From: CAZELM01 sp964512995
GTDB taxonomy: Bacteria > CSSED10-310
Direction of reading: 5' to 3'
Assembly: GCA_964512995.1 (NCBI GenBank)
Contig: CAZELM010000027.1
Coordinates: 5,031-69,030, forward strand
Length of the DNA stretch: 64,000 bases
Numbering within the stretch: the stretch's first letter is position 1; every line of letters starts with the position of its first letter. This document shows, piece after piece, positions 34,952 through 44,864 of this stretch. The translations under genes were made by a program, and so were the position numbers. The notes under the pieces are model-generated. The model made no database searches. It saw only the letters and a program-made list of their open reading frames with translations, and was not told the origin of the DNA.

Positions 34952-37459
34952 ATGAAACCGATACGGGTATTTTTTTACTTCCTGACAAGCGTTCTGTTCA
35001 TGGGAGCCGCCTTGGCCGCCGTCCCGCAGCAGATCAGTTATCAGGGCCATCTTATGGATCCAGACGGCAATCCACTGAGCGGAACCTATGATTTTGTTTT
35101 TCACATCTACGATACCGATACCGGTGGTGTCGCCAACTGGTCGGAAATACAGAACGGCATCCCGGTTCAGGATGGTATTTTTCAGGTCGTCCTGGGAGCC
35201 GTGACACCGATCACGTTGGATTTTACCACAAATTACTGGCTGGAAATTGCTGTCGATGGAGAGACCATGCTCCCACGGCAACCCCTGACCAGCGTCGGAA
35301 CCGCATTGAATGCCCAGGATGTGTCCGGCCAGGATATCCATCCCCGGAGCATTCGTATTGACGGGTATGGTCTGATCGTGAATGAGCAGGGACAATGGGT
35401 GGGCGACCCTACTGGATTGATCGGCCCCACCGGTCCTCAGGGTGAACCGGGTATTCAGGGAGTCCAGGGCGAAGCGGGTCCCCAGGGAGTTCCCGGTCCC
35501 ACCGGCCCACAAGGGGTTCAAGGTGTCCAGGGCGAAACCGGCCCGCAAGGTGTGCGAGGACTGACCGGCCCCCAGGGTATTCAAGGCATCCAGGGAGTTC
35601 CCGGTCCCACCGGCTCACAAGGAATTCAAGGTGTCCAGGGCGAAACCGGCCCGCAAGGTGTGCGAGGACCGACCGGCCCCCAGGGAATTCAAGGCATCCA
35701 GGGCATGACCGGTCCCATCGGCCCACAAGGAATTCAAGGTGTCCGTGGCGAAACCGGTCCGCAAGGTGTGCGAGGACCGACCGGTCTCCAGGGAATTCAA
35801 GGCATCCAGGGTATGACCGGTCCCACCGGCCCACAAGGAATTCAAGGTGTCCAGGGCGAAACCGGTCCTCAAGGTGTGCGAGGACTGACCGGTCCCCAAG
35901 GTATCCAGGGCGTTCCCGGTCCCACCGGCCCACAAGGAATTCAAGGTGTCCGTGGCGAAACCGGCCCGCAAGGCATTCCGGGTATTACAGGACCCACCGG
36001 CCCCATGGGTCCGACCGGACCCGTCGCCGGCACCAACACTCAGTTCATTTACAATGACAATGGCGATTCAGCCGGCGCTAATGTCTACTACGAAAACGTC
36101 TCCGGCAGCGTCGGCATCGGGTCGGCCAGCCCCCTAGCCATGCTGGATGTCAACGGCGGTATCAAACTCGCCGACGACCTTGGTCCATGTACGCCTGAAC
36201 GCGCCGGCACCCTCCGGTGGCATGACGGATCGATCCAGATCTGCGACGGATCCGATTGGTCTCCAGTCTATGTGCAACCCCGGAATTACTTCGGAAATGG
36301 CTCCTATGGGAACGTCCAGTTCACGTCGACCGGAGTCATTCAGGCCGGTCATTCCGTTGCAGCGTCTTCTTTTCTCAGATCCACCAGCCCCGGTGGCAGT
36401 TCGTATGGAACCGGATTGCCCGGCAGCGGCGTCTATGAATTCGTCGTTCCCAACAAAAATGGAACGTATGACGGAGATATGGTTCTGGCTCAATTCGATA
36501 CGCTCACCATCGATTCCGGAATCTGGCTGACCACTGATCAACCCTCCCGCGGATTGTTCATTTACGTGAAACACGACGCAGTCATCAATGGCGTTATTTC
36601 GATGACCGCTCGAGGCGCTTATGCCAATCCAACGGTCAGCGGCGCATCGGACAGCAATCCGGTATCGACTTCCGGAATCCAGTATGCGGCATTGACCGAA
36701 ACCGGAAGCCAGTCGTTCCTCATGGACGGCTCATCCTTTAACGGCTGTGGACAACTGGTGCGGACCGCGGTGGCCAATCAAGGCGAAATCGATGGCAGTG
36801 GGACGATTTTCACGATTGCGAGAATGGGAGCAGCCGGCGGACCCGCCTCGTCGAGCGGCGGCGATGCTCCCGGTCAGAATGGCAGCAACGGCAGTACGGG
36901 ATTATCCGGTGGTGGCGGTTCCGGTGGTGTCCGGAACGGAACGTCCGGCGCCGGCTCGCAAGGGACCTGCTTCAGTGGCGGCACCGGCGGCGGCGCACAA
37001 CACTACGGCTCCGGTTCCGACGATGGCGCCGCCTATGGCGGTCCCGGTGGATACGGCGAAGACAACTACGGCAATTGTGAAAAATGCGGCGGCGGCGCTG
37101 GCAACCCCGGACGAAACGGCGGCGAATGCACGGCCAAAGGCAATGATCCCCAATCCAAAGGCAGTGACGGCACCGGTGGTCTGATCTTCCTTGTCGTCGG
37201 CGGCAACCTGACCATCAACGCCTCCGGCGGGATTCAGTCCAATGGCAGGCAGGGTGGATGGTACACCGATTCCGCGTATGCCGGGGGCGGCGGCACGGGC
37301 GGCGGCAATATCGTGATACTCCACGCGGGAACGCTCACCAACAACGGCTCGGTTCAGGCCAATGGTGGTGCCGGCGGGAATGGTCAGTGGGGAACGGATA
37401 ATACCAGTGGCGGCGCCGGAGGAAACGGCTCCGTCCAGATATCCGAAATCTCCCCCTGA
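34952..37459 (+). CDS. secreted collagen-like protein with glycine-rich C-terminus
   Basis: 835 residues from the ATG at 34952 (MKPIRVFFYFLTSVLFMGAA signal peptide; GGAGG lies 11 bases upstream; the in-frame TTG at 34925 is unlikely). Order: signal peptide; an N-terminal domain nearly parallel to that of the gene at 21631 (VPQQISYQGHLMDPDGNPLS...YWLEIAVDGETMLPRQPL); 67 Gly-X-Y triplets; a joining domain (YYENVSGSVGIGSASPLAMLDVNG...GTLRWHDG); and a long, different C-terminal region of glycine-rich loops alternating with beta-strand-like segments. The shared front half and unrelated end suggest modular tip swapping on a common fibre. Cysteines at the end (TCFSGG, NCEKCGGG) may form disulfides. 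Confidence 0.85.
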   Translation: MKPIRVFFYFLTSVLFMGAALAAVPQQISYQGHLMDPDGNPLSGTYDFVFHIYDTDTGGVANWSEIQNGIPVQDGIFQVVLGAVTPITLDFTTNYWLEIAVDGETMLPRQPLTSVGTALNAQDVSGQDIHPRSIRIDGYGLIVNEQGQWVGDPTGLIGPTGPQGEPGIQGVQGEAGPQGVPGPTGPQGVQGVQGETGPQGVRGLTGPQGIQGIQGVPGPTGSQGIQGVQGETGPQGVRGPTGPQGIQGIQGMTGPIGPQGIQGVRGETGPQGVRGPTGLQGIQGIQGMTGPTGPQGIQGVQGETGPQGVRGLTGPQGIQGVPGPTGPQGIQGVRGETGPQGIPGITGPTGPMGPTGPVAGTNTQFIYNDNGDSAGANVYYENVSGSVGIGSASPLAMLDVNGGIKLADDLGPCTPERAGTLRWHDGSIQICDGSDWSPVYVQPRNYFGNGSYGNVQFTSTGVIQAGHSVAASSFLRSTSPGGSSYGTGLPGSGVYEFVVPNKNGTYDGDMVLAQFDTLTIDSGIWLTTDQPSRGLFIYVKHDAVINGVISMTARGAYANPTVSGASDSNPVSTSGIQYAALTETGSQSFLMDGSSFNGCGQLVRTAVANQGEIDGSGTIFTIARMGAAGGPASSSGGDAPGQNGSNGSTGLSGGGGSGGVRNGTSGAGSQGTCFSGGTGGGAQHYGSGSDDGAAYGGPGGYGEDNYGNCEKCGGGAGNPGRNGGECTAKGNDPQSKGSDGTGGLIFLVVGGNLTINASGGIQSNGRQGGWYTDSAYAGGGGTGGGNIVILHAGTLTNNGSVQANGGAGGNGQWGTDNTSGGAGGNGSVQISEISP
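35423..36025 (+). repeat. Gly-X-Y coding array, 108-bp higher-order unit
   Basis: 67 consecutive collagen triplets. They group into 36-residue units of the form GPTGPQGIQGVQGETGPQ then GVRGPTGPQGIQGIQGMT. Nucleotide identity between units is high, pointing to recent duplication. Confidence 0.85.
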
Positions 37460-37468
37460 ACCTCGAGG

Positions 37469-37495
37469 CAGCCGGATGAAAATTCGATCCGGCTG
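37469..37495 (+). terminator. hairpin after the collagen-like gene
   Basis: CAGCCGGAT-N9-ATCCGGCTG, a perfect 9-bp stem starting nine bases after the stop codon. The U-tract is weak. Confidence 0.45.
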
Positions 37496-37569
37496 TCACG
37501 CTTTGGTGTTGACCGATTCCATCGCACTGTGTTATAAGATCACTGCCTTTGCAGAAAGGCAGTCTTCAG

Positions 37570-37657
<88 letters not shown>

Positions 37658-37659
37658 AT

Positions 37660-37691
37660 CCCGGTTCCTGTCATATGGAACCGGGTTTTTT
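37660..37691 (+). terminator. Rho-independent terminator of the tRNA gene
   Basis: CCCGGTTCC-N8-GGAACCGGG followed by six T residues, six bases after the tRNA end. Confidence 0.9.
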
Positions 37692-37841
37692 GTTATCACC
37701 CATATCTGCTCCACAGAATGATCTCTTACCAGTTATCCGATAATAATATTTGAAAATTTGAACAATCTGCGATATTCAAACAGAAAGAACCTGGGGTAAG
37801 GTTTCTGTCTGTTAACAAAATCCCATAAATGGGAGGATGGC

Positions 37842-38498
37842 ATGGGAAACAGCCGTAAAAAAACGGTTCATATATTTCCGGAACGATGTTCCATTGGCGT
37901 AATCGAAGAGGCGGTCACGGACTCCAGCCAGAAACTGCGGTTTGGGGTTGTGGAATTATTTGTGGGAGCGGATGATTCGGACCAGTTTGAAAGTATTTAT
38001 ACCTTGATCCGCCGTTCCCGGTTTGTCCGGCTGATCCATCTGCCGAGTCTGTTTCAGGAGGAGGACCCCCCGGAATCGTCCACGCTGATTTTTTCTTTCC
38101 ATGAAACGCGGCAATCCAATGCAGAATTTGATGAACCCGATCTGGCCGCGATCGTCCATCTGGATATGGGCGAAGGCATCGAAGCTCTGGTGGGATTCAA
38201 TGAACAAGTCATCAAAGACGGCCATTTCGGTATTACGATGAAGATGAATGATGAGATCCTGATTCTGTATCTCATCGAATTGGTGGCGATCGCTGAACCC
38301 ATCCGAAAAGACGGATTCCATCCGCTGATTGCCAATTACATCGGCCAGCCCCGGTTTTATGCCGAATATATGACGCCTCTGGAGGAACCCATCTACCAAC
38401 TGATTCATGCGGTCGGAAATTATCGGGAAAACCTCGCTCATGCCATCAAAAAAGATTCCGTGGATTTGACCGGACTGATTCCCGACGGTCTGGCATAG
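37842..38498 (+). CDS. conserved-looking cytoplasmic protein of unknown function
   Basis: 218 residues, acidic, without signal peptide, membrane span or recognised motif. It starts MGNSRKKTVHIFPERCSIGV; alternating strands and helices are suggested (VVELFVGADDSD, SSTLIFSFHE, LAAIVHLDMGEGIEALVGFN, DEILILYLIELVAIAEPI). GGGAGGATGGC before the ATG supports the start. It is a single gene between tRNA-Leu and the convergent beta-helix gene, three bases away. I cannot suggest a function. Confidence 0.65.
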   Translation: MGNSRKKTVHIFPERCSIGVIEEAVTDSSQKLRFGVVELFVGADDSDQFESIYTLIRRSRFVRLIHLPSLFQEEDPPESSTLIFSFHETRQSNAEFDEPDLAAIVHLDMGEGIEALVGFNEQVIKDGHFGITMKMNDEILILYLIELVAIAEPIRKDGFHPLIANYIGQPRFYAEYMTPLEEPIYQLIHAVGNYRENLAHAIKKDSVDLTGLIPDGLA

Positions 38499-38501
38499 AA
38501 A

Positions 38502-40571
38502 TCATTCACTATAAGCAAACCCCATCGAATCAAATTCACCCATAACATGCTGCCCCTGACTGTCCAGCAGGGCTCCCCAAAACACAATTCCATCCCCCTG
38601 ACCCACTCCATCCGGCCAGATGATCGTGTCGATGATATCGAGAATCATTTCACCGGAATAGAGATCCGCTTTCAGATAATCCATATCCGGCGGATAATGA
38701 CGCCATCCCGGCCAGAACCAGAAATCATCCGTGCCGATATCCAGGATGATCCAGATCTGAATACCCGGAAGTGGCATTCCCGTATCATTCCAGGTCGTTG
38801 CCCTCAACCAGAAAACATCGCCCGGATAAAACATCGTCGCCGGCATCTCCAGTTCAATTCCCAATTCGGATTTGGGTTTGGATGTGGGAGTCGGTGAGGG
38901 GGTCTCTGTTGCTGACGGCGTCGGTGTCGGAGTGGGTGTGGGTGTTGGAGTGGGTGTGACATACTGAGACGGATAGGCGTGAAATCCCATGTCCACCAAA
39001 TCCGCATCGCGTCCCTCATCCGTCCGGGTGGTCAACGAGGCCATTGATTCCCACCCCCATTCCGTCGGGAATGTTACGGAATCCGCATAGACACCCCCCG
39101 CATTCAGACAGGGACTGTCTGTTTCCTGTCCCGACGACCGCTGACTGAGATAATAATCCCCGGCCGGACCCGTCATGAACAATGGATCGGCATTGATGTT
39201 CCCGGTGCCCGTATACCCGTTCTGGATATCGGAGTAGCTCACCATGACCCGATTATACGAATCATCATAGATCGCATTGCCGTTGTTTCCCCATAAAATG
39301 CTTCGCTCGATGGTCAGCCGGACGGAATAGCCGATAAAATAGACACCGGAACCCGAATAAGCCTGATTGTTACACACCGTGCAGTGATCCATCACACCGT
39401 TCGAGTAATACCAATTGATCGCTCCGCCGTAAGAATCTGCCTGATTGTTGATGGCGAGACAGTTGTAAAATGCGACTGTCGAGTAGCGAAGATACATGCC
39501 GCCGCCCCGATAGGTGGCGATATTGGAGTCAAACACGGTATCGGAACAGGTCAATGTGACACCATCACAATAAAGCGCTCCCGCCAGACCATTGCTGCTG
39601 GTCACCTGATTCAAGCGGAATGCGCAACCGAACAGCATTAAAATTGAGTCTTCCGAATACAGTGCGCCGCTGCGTGATTTTGCGAAGTTTTCGGTGAACA
39701 GGCAATCCAGATACTGGTTGTCAGAATTGATTTCATATACCGCCCCGCCATATGTCTCCGCCGCGTTGTCCGCAAACGTGCACGATCTGAAAACGCTGTG
39801 AGAATCCTGGCAGGAAATTCCGCCGCCTTTCGTCAGTAAAGCATGGTTATTATCAAAACGGCAGTCGGTGAATTGCGCATCAGCGCCGTGTATACGAACA
39901 GCTCCACCCGTTGATACCGCTTCATTTTCTGTGAAGATGCAGCCATTGAACTCCGGGGAACTACCGACTATTACCAGCCCGGCCCCCAGTTCCGATATGT
40001 TCCGGTGGATGGTGCATTCCGAAATGAGTGGCCGGGAAGCGGCTCCCTCGATATACATTCCGCCACCCATACGGGCGGTATTATCCTGAATGGTGCAGTT
40101 TCGGATCTGTGGGGAGGCATTGATGCAAAAAATGGCTCCACCCCGGTTCATTGGATCCTCGTAACCGCTGGTATCTGCATTCCGAATGGTAAATCCCTCA
40201 AGTCGAGCCTCCGGCGACTCCCCAGACGAAAAAATAATCCCAGGTCCGTCCCCCTCACAATCGATAACACATGTCTCCGGACCGTTTTGAGAAAGCAAGG
40301 CAATGCCATGACCATTGAAATTGATATTCCGGTTGGACTCCCCGCTATAGGTGCCGGGTTGGACCAGAACGGTATCTCCCGATCGGGCGGTACTGACAGC
40401 ATCTCCGATCGTCGGGTATACGGATGGAACGTGCAGAACAGCGCAAAACCCAGTCCCGGTCTCCAGAAAGCATAAAAATGTAATAAGACAGGCCAGCATG
40501 CCTGGTTTGCCCTTGATTACCAGACAAAAGGCTGCAGAAAGTCGAACGATGATGTGAGATCGATTATACAT
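38502..40571 (-). CDS. secreted right-handed beta-helix protein with PT linker and C-terminal domain
   Basis: 689 residues. A signal region (about 25-45) is followed by VPSVYPTIGDAVSTARSGDTVLVQPGTY, the typical opening of DUF1565/Pmp-type parallel beta-helix proteins. Repeats with GGGMYIEG, GGAVRIHG, GGGISCQD and GGAVYEIN-like G-rich turns follow to about residue 530. Next come a linker PTPTPTPTPTPT...SATETPSPTPT and a C-terminal domain of about 130 residues (LGIELEMPATMFYPGDVFWL, FWFWPGWRHYPP, IIWPDGVGQGDGIVFWGALL). That last domain may be a surface-retention or stacking module. AAAGGAGG precedes the ATG. Substrate or ligand is unknown; beta-helix repeats often bind polysaccharides. Confidence 0.8.
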   Translation of the reverse strand: MYNRSHIIVRLSAAFCLVIKGKPGMLACLITFLCFLETGTGFCAVLHVPSVYPTIGDAVSTARSGDTVLVQPGTYSGESNRNINFNGHGIALLSQNGPETCVIDCEGDGPGIIFSSGESPEARLEGFTIRNADTSGYEDPMNRGGAIFCINASPQIRNCTIQDNTARMGGGMYIEGAASRPLISECTIHRNISELGAGLVIVGSSPEFNGCIFTENEAVSTGGAVRIHGADAQFTDCRFDNNHALLTKGGGISCQDSHSVFRSCTFADNAAETYGGAVYEINSDNQYLDCLFTENFAKSRSGALYSEDSILMLFGCAFRLNQVTSSNGLAGALYCDGVTLTCSDTVFDSNIATYRGGGMYLRYSTVAFYNCLAINNQADSYGGAINWYYSNGVMDHCTVCNNQAYSGSGVYFIGYSVRLTIERSILWGNNGNAIYDDSYNRVMVSYSDIQNGYTGTGNINADPLFMTGPAGDYYLSQRSSGQETDSPCLNAGGVYADSVTFPTEWGWESMASLTTRTDEGRDADLVDMGFHAYPSQYVTPTPTPTPTPTPTPSATETPSPTPTSKPKSELGIELEMPATMFYPGDVFWLRATTWNDTGMPLPGIQIWIILDIGTDDFWFWPGWRHYPPDMDYLKADLYSGEMILDIIDTIIWPDGVGQGDGIVFWGALLDSQGQHVMGEFDSMGFAYSE

Positions 40572-40762
40572 GTGTCCCTCCTTTGATCGCCAGTGATCAT
40601 TTAGAAGGAGTCATTTGATTGGCATTATCGTGCATGACTTCCGGGGTTTCACTGATCAGTATGAAGCATTGGTTCACGATAATAGAGTGAGTCGAATTAT
40701 CAACAATAATATAGGCGCGAGTTTTGCTGTATTACTGTAGTTCTTATACTTCTTCCGACTCA

Positions 40763-40792
40763 TTGACAACATGATTCTGTCTTCGGTAGTGT
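40763..40792 (+). promoter_or_regulatory. weak sigma70-like promoter
   Basis: TTGACA, 18-base spacer, TAGTGT, about 50 bases before the ATG at 40841. The -10 match is poor. Confidence 0.3.
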
Positions 40793-40840
40793 TATTCCCT
40801 GTCGTTTTTTTAATCAACTTTAAGGGGAGAATTTTCAATA

Positions 40841-41806
40841 ATGAGTTACATTAAATACATGATATGCTGGATTATCGTTGCAGGAATGGGCAGCATCTGT
40901 TGTGATGCTCAGAATACACCCACACCCACTCCTTCTCCCGGAACATACTTTCCGAGACTCGCCTTTGATACCAACATAGCGTCGAATGATGTGGTTGACT
41001 GTCAGGATATTTTATCTGTGGGAGTATGCATGTATGCCCAGAATGAGAGCGAGCGGTATACATTATCTCTGAATGCTGGTGGGTATGAGTTCTATTATCC
41101 GAATTGGCAGTTCGGAACGAATTATCAGGAATTTTTACAGAAACCTGCTGCATTAGGATTGACAACACAGCATATTTTCACGTTCCTGTGGGACTTTACT
41201 TTTGTCGGAGATGTAGCACTCCATGCGCGTCTTTACAAACCAAATGCCTCCGGGTGGCAGGAAACGGATCATATCCAGCGTCTCGTGAAATTTAACTGTG
41301 ATGTTCCAACTCCCCCACCCCAGCCATGCCGTAAAGGACATGCCATCGTCGAAGTCACGGATATCCCTGTAATGACAGAGGGGAACCGGAATTCTTTGAA
41401 TAAAACGCTTCTGTTCTGCCTGCACGACGAAGCCAATACAAACTTTATTGGCATATTTCATCGTTATTTGCAGCCGGATTACCCAGAAGGACCCTGGTGG
41501 CCGACCTGGCGACTGGAAGGTGGCTTGGATGATTGTATCTGGGAGTTCAATATCTGGGATACCAAAGACCTTGACGGATCCTCTGCAACTTTCCGTATCG
41601 AATGGGAGGGATCCTATGTTTCCGTTAAACATCTGGGAACGGGCGAAGTTGAAACGCTGAATGTTGAAAACATTTTAGGTGTGAATCTGTTCGGAGCGAG
41701 TGGAGAATGTTCCGAATGGGGATGGCCATCATCCGCTCATTCACGGTTGATCGAAATGGAATGTGAAGAACTGGGGCCATCTCAATTCCGGCATTGTTCG
41801 TTGTAA
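40841..41806 (+). CDS. secreted protein of unknown function
   Basis: 321 residues. A signal peptide (about 1-23, ending near SICCDAQ) is followed by a short PTPTPSPG linker and then an unrecognised domain rich in aromatics and strands (FPRLAFDTNIASNDVVDCQD, YTLSLNAGGYEFYYPNW, HIFTFLWDFTFVGDVALHARLY). After a second proline-rich hinge (CDVPTPPPQPC) comes a beta-sandwich-like C-terminal domain (WRLEGGLDDCIWEFNIWDTKDL, FRIEWEGSYVSVKHLGTG). Several cysteines may be disulfide-bonded. AAGGGGAG lies before the ATG. It is divergent from the beta-helix gene and shares the PT-linker style. Confidence 0.65.
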   Translation: MSYIKYMICWIIVAGMGSICCDAQNTPTPTPSPGTYFPRLAFDTNIASNDVVDCQDILSVGVCMYAQNESERYTLSLNAGGYEFYYPNWQFGTNYQEFLQKPAALGLTTQHIFTFLWDFTFVGDVALHARLYKPNASGWQETDHIQRLVKFNCDVPTPPPQPCRKGHAIVEVTDIPVMTEGNRNSLNKTLLFCLHDEANTNFIGIFHRYLQPDYPEGPWWPTWRLEGGLDDCIWEFNIWDTKDLDGSSATFRIEWEGSYVSVKHLGTGEVETLNVENILGVNLFGASGECSEWGWPSSAHSRLIEMECEELGPSQFRHCSL

Positions 41807-41857
41807 TCCATATTCCGTTCTTTTTGACCTCATCCCCAACCCTTCCGCCTGAAAAGT

Positions 41858-42123
41858 CTGTTGAATTAATCGGAATTTAAGACTTTTTCGTGTAGAGTGG
41901 ATCTTGCATCTGATTGTATTTAAAGCACATCAAGAAGTCGGAAATTGTTAAATCGGTTGATTTTTGACTAAAGCAACACCCCTGAAGAAGCTGTTGATTT
42001 AATCGGATTTTCGGGTTTTTCTGTCTGAGATGGGTCTTGCAACTGATTGTATTTTAAGCACATCAAAAATCCAGAAACAGTGAAAAATGTTGATTTGGGG
42101 ACTAAATCAACACCCTCTGAATG
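41858..42123. repeat. 133-bp imperfect tandem duplication
   Basis: Two copies start at 41858 and 41991 (both CTGTTGA.TTAATCGGA). Shared blocks include CTGATTGTATTT, AAGCACATCAA and ACTAAA.CAACACCC at the same spacing. They are non-coding. The copies end in CAACACCC(TCT), which also occurs as GTCAACACCCTCT near 42310 and, reversed, near 33411. Confidence 0.8.
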
Positions 42124-42187
42124 GGGAAGGGCATATGTGCGGATAACTTGAAAAAACTCTTTTCTCACTTCTCTATACTCTCTCTTT

Positions 42188-42236
42188 CACCTTGGCCGGC
42201 GGGCTGAGGGAGATTAACCCAATGCCCTCGTTCTGC
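42188..42236. repeat. dispersed repeat, copy 2
   Basis: Counterpart of the element at 33543, in the same orientation. The 500-base region between the secreted protein and the radical SAM gene holds only this, the tandem duplication and no gene. Confidence 0.65.
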
Positions 42237-42308
42237 GCCGATGAAATCGCGTCACCGTATCCAACCCAAACAGGTTCTTTTACGTTCTTTTGAACGAATG
42301 AAGCAGTG

Positions 42309-44864
42309 TCAACACCCTCTAATGTCCTTTTGGCAAAAAATGCAAATGCCGGAGGGAACATTATCGATAGATTGAATGACCTGGTACAACAAGTTCCCAC
42401 ACGCCGGACATTTCTGTCCCGGATAGGTTCCAATGCCGTACGCAATACCACCGGACAGGATATCGCTCTGCTTTTTACCCAGAAATAACGGAAACGTCCG
42501 GCTGCAACAAAAAAAAACACGTCCATCCGCATGCTCCCGGATAACCGAAATTCCGGACTTTCGGACATAATGACTCCCAATGACAGACCAGAGACCCTCT
42601 CCGGTACGAATAGACTGGTACCGGATTTTTTTCGACCTGAGGAGATCCATCAGTGCCGTGATATCTGGCCTATCCAGTTGGATCCAGAAAAAGAGCGTAT
42701 CCGGGTCAGGGATTCCCTGCACGATCGGTCCGGATCGGATGGCATTGACTCCGGAGTTGGCTCTTTCCTTCGGATTCAGGAATGGCTCTGGCTGGTTCCG
42801 GAATACAGCGGACAGGAATGCGATCCCGGATGTCTGAGGGAGACGTTCCAGGCGAAGAGTTCCCTGGAATGAGCGCACCAGTTCCGGCTGATGAACCGCC
42901 AACTCCCGAAGTATTCCCCGTCCGATCGTGATATCCGGATGCCAGGCTTGTTCCGGAGTCAGCCATACCCAGAAACCAAGAGAATGACTTACCGGTTTGT
43001 CCGGTCGATTTATAGAATACGGGAGCGGTTGTATCCGTCTGATGGGTGGTCCGGGCTGAGAAGCCGTCTGCGATGTTCCTTTCTGATGAAGTGCAGAGCT
43101 GGCTTCGGAATACACTTTCCATACCGCCGGTCGGGAGGTGCCGGCAGTGATGTCATCCCATGGGAACACACTGGTCTGATCCCGTCTGCATCGAAGGCGA
43201 TTGATGTCCATTTTATGCTGGCGGAGCAGATCCGGGAGACGCCGGCAGACCGTTTCGGGCAACTGATTGTAATAATAGGATGTTCCGCTGAGCGATAGTT
43301 GCGTGATCAGCGGGGTAGCCTGCCGTCCAGCCCGGCACAGAAGATTCATGGCATCCACTTCCAACGGTGAAGCGCTCCACCGCCATTCCACGCGGCAGCG
43401 ACTGGTGATTTTTCGGATGATCGCCTCCGTTTCCGGCCCAGGGATTTGTATTTCGGCGAACTGCATGGGTGTGAACGGGCTGTGAAATAAGGGCATGAAG
43501 CTGGCGATCCAGCGGCATTGGGGAGCGATCCCCTTCAGAAAACCCAGCAACTCCTCCCATTCTTCCCAGTCAGAATCCGTTTCCAAGCCGGTTGCAATGA
43601 AAAACAGTTTGATCTGCCGGAGACCGGATGCAGTCAGCTCCCGGATGATTTCCTGCAGATCCGATTGGCTGGCCTGTTTCCCCAGAAACGCCCGGAGTCG
43701 TCTGCTGATTCCTTCCAATCCAAAGGAAAACTCATGTTTTTCATGGTGCTTGATCAGCGATATCAATGCGGGACGGCGAATCAGATTGGAAATGGTCAGG
43801 CTTTTCAGGGAAAGTTTCGGAAAGATCGGTGCGAGCCTTCCGGCAATGGATTCGATCCCATTGATACTCCCCGCATCCGTAGCCAGAAGATTGAGGTCGG
43901 AACAGATCAGTCTGGATTTCAATCGCTCCGCAGTTCGAACGAACGCATCCGGATCAGCAGGGCTCAATGTTCCCCGCTGCCAGGCCGGTTGACAGAAACG
44001 GCACCGGAACATGCACCCGGAAGCCAGCAGCAGTGTCTCCTCAGTCAATTGATCGCTGAACGGGATATATCCGCCATCATATCCGGATGTCCAGATGTCA
44101 TGTGGCTCGATGCGATGAGTTGCCGGAAAAGGAATGTCGGGAAAAACAGGCGTGATTTTCTCGAGAGTGTCTTGCTCATATTCATGACAATAAAATCCCG
44201 GGACATACGTTCCCGGAAGATGTTGTGCGAGTCGTTGGAGCAGATCCCGTTTGGTCTCTCCGGCGGATTTCGATTCCATCATCATCCGGAGCAGGTTTCT
44301 GAACCATTCCAGACCATCTCCCAGACATACAACATCGACCAGTCCGGAATCGTTGGCGTCATGGCGGATCGGGCCGTGTATGAGTGGCGTCGTTCCCGCC
44401 GCATTCCCTCCCAGAACAAGCAGTGGATGACGGGCATCATTCATCCGTTCAGTGAAACTGAGCAGAAGTCCCGAATGTTTCAGACAGGCGGGAAGATTGA
44501 ACGCTTCCTGTTGCACGGAGATGCTGATCGCCACAATATCGAAACTGCTGGGAGATTCTTTACACCCGGATGCGGTCCACCAGGGCACCCGATGCGTCTG
44601 GAGCAGCTTCAGGTCGGGAAATGGCGGGAGAAACGCCAGATCAACATAAACCTCCGGAACCTGCCTGGCTGCCCAGAACAACATGCGATGGGTGATGGAA
44701 TGAAGCGTGTCTGCGTATGTGGAGAGCCGACAGAGGAGAACTCTCAAAGAAGCGGTATCAAATGCCGCACCATCCGGACGGCCCGGCTCCCGTCCGTCCA
44801 GCCAGATGCCATGCCGGGTCAGTTTATGTCTGTTTCTCTGAAACCATTCGGCGAGATGGGTCAT
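42309..44864 (-). CDS. radical SAM protein with C-terminal zinc-ribbon-like tail
   Basis: 851 residues. The N-terminal 230 residues resemble the Rossmann/B12-binding-like region of large radical SAM enzymes (DLAFLPPFPDLKLL, VLGGNAAGTTPL, DVVCLGDG). The radical SAM core starts at LLASGCMFRCRFCQPAWQRG with the CxxxCxxC cluster motif, followed by ISNLIRRPALI and the SFGLEGIS.RLR segment. The C-terminal 300 residues include a DUF2344-like stretch and end with two cysteine pairs (CPACG ... CIFCQ). The closest family plan is the uncharacterised TIGR03960-type radical SAM group. The substrate is unknown. It is divergent from the arsenic island and has only a weak ribosome site. Confidence 0.8.
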   Translation of the reverse strand: MTHLAEWFQRNRHKLTRHGIWLDGREPGRPDGAAFDTASLRVLLCRLSTYADTLHSITHRMLFWAARQVPEVYVDLAFLPPFPDLKLLQTHRVPWWTASGCKESPSSFDIVAISISVQQEAFNLPACLKHSGLLLSFTERMNDARHPLLVLGGNAAGTTPLIHGPIRHDANDSGLVDVVCLGDGLEWFRNLLRMMMESKSAGETKRDLLQRLAQHLPGTYVPGFYCHEYEQDTLEKITPVFPDIPFPATHRIEPHDIWTSGYDGGYIPFSDQLTEETLLLASGCMFRCRFCQPAWQRGTLSPADPDAFVRTAERLKSRLICSDLNLLATDAGSINGIESIAGRLAPIFPKLSLKSLTISNLIRRPALISLIKHHEKHEFSFGLEGISRRLRAFLGKQASQSDLQEIIRELTASGLRQIKLFFIATGLETDSDWEEWEELLGFLKGIAPQCRWIASFMPLFHSPFTPMQFAEIQIPGPETEAIIRKITSRCRVEWRWSASPLEVDAMNLLCRAGRQATPLITQLSLSGTSYYYNQLPETVCRRLPDLLRQHKMDINRLRCRRDQTSVFPWDDITAGTSRPAVWKVYSEASSALHQKGTSQTASQPGPPIRRIQPLPYSINRPDKPVSHSLGFWVWLTPEQAWHPDITIGRGILRELAVHQPELVRSFQGTLRLERLPQTSGIAFLSAVFRNQPEPFLNPKERANSGVNAIRSGPIVQGIPDPDTLFFWIQLDRPDITALMDLLRSKKIRYQSIRTGEGLWSVIGSHYVRKSGISVIREHADGRVFFCCSRTFPLFLGKKQSDILSGGIAYGIGTYPGQKCPACGNLLYQVIQSIDNVPSGICIFCQKDIRGC

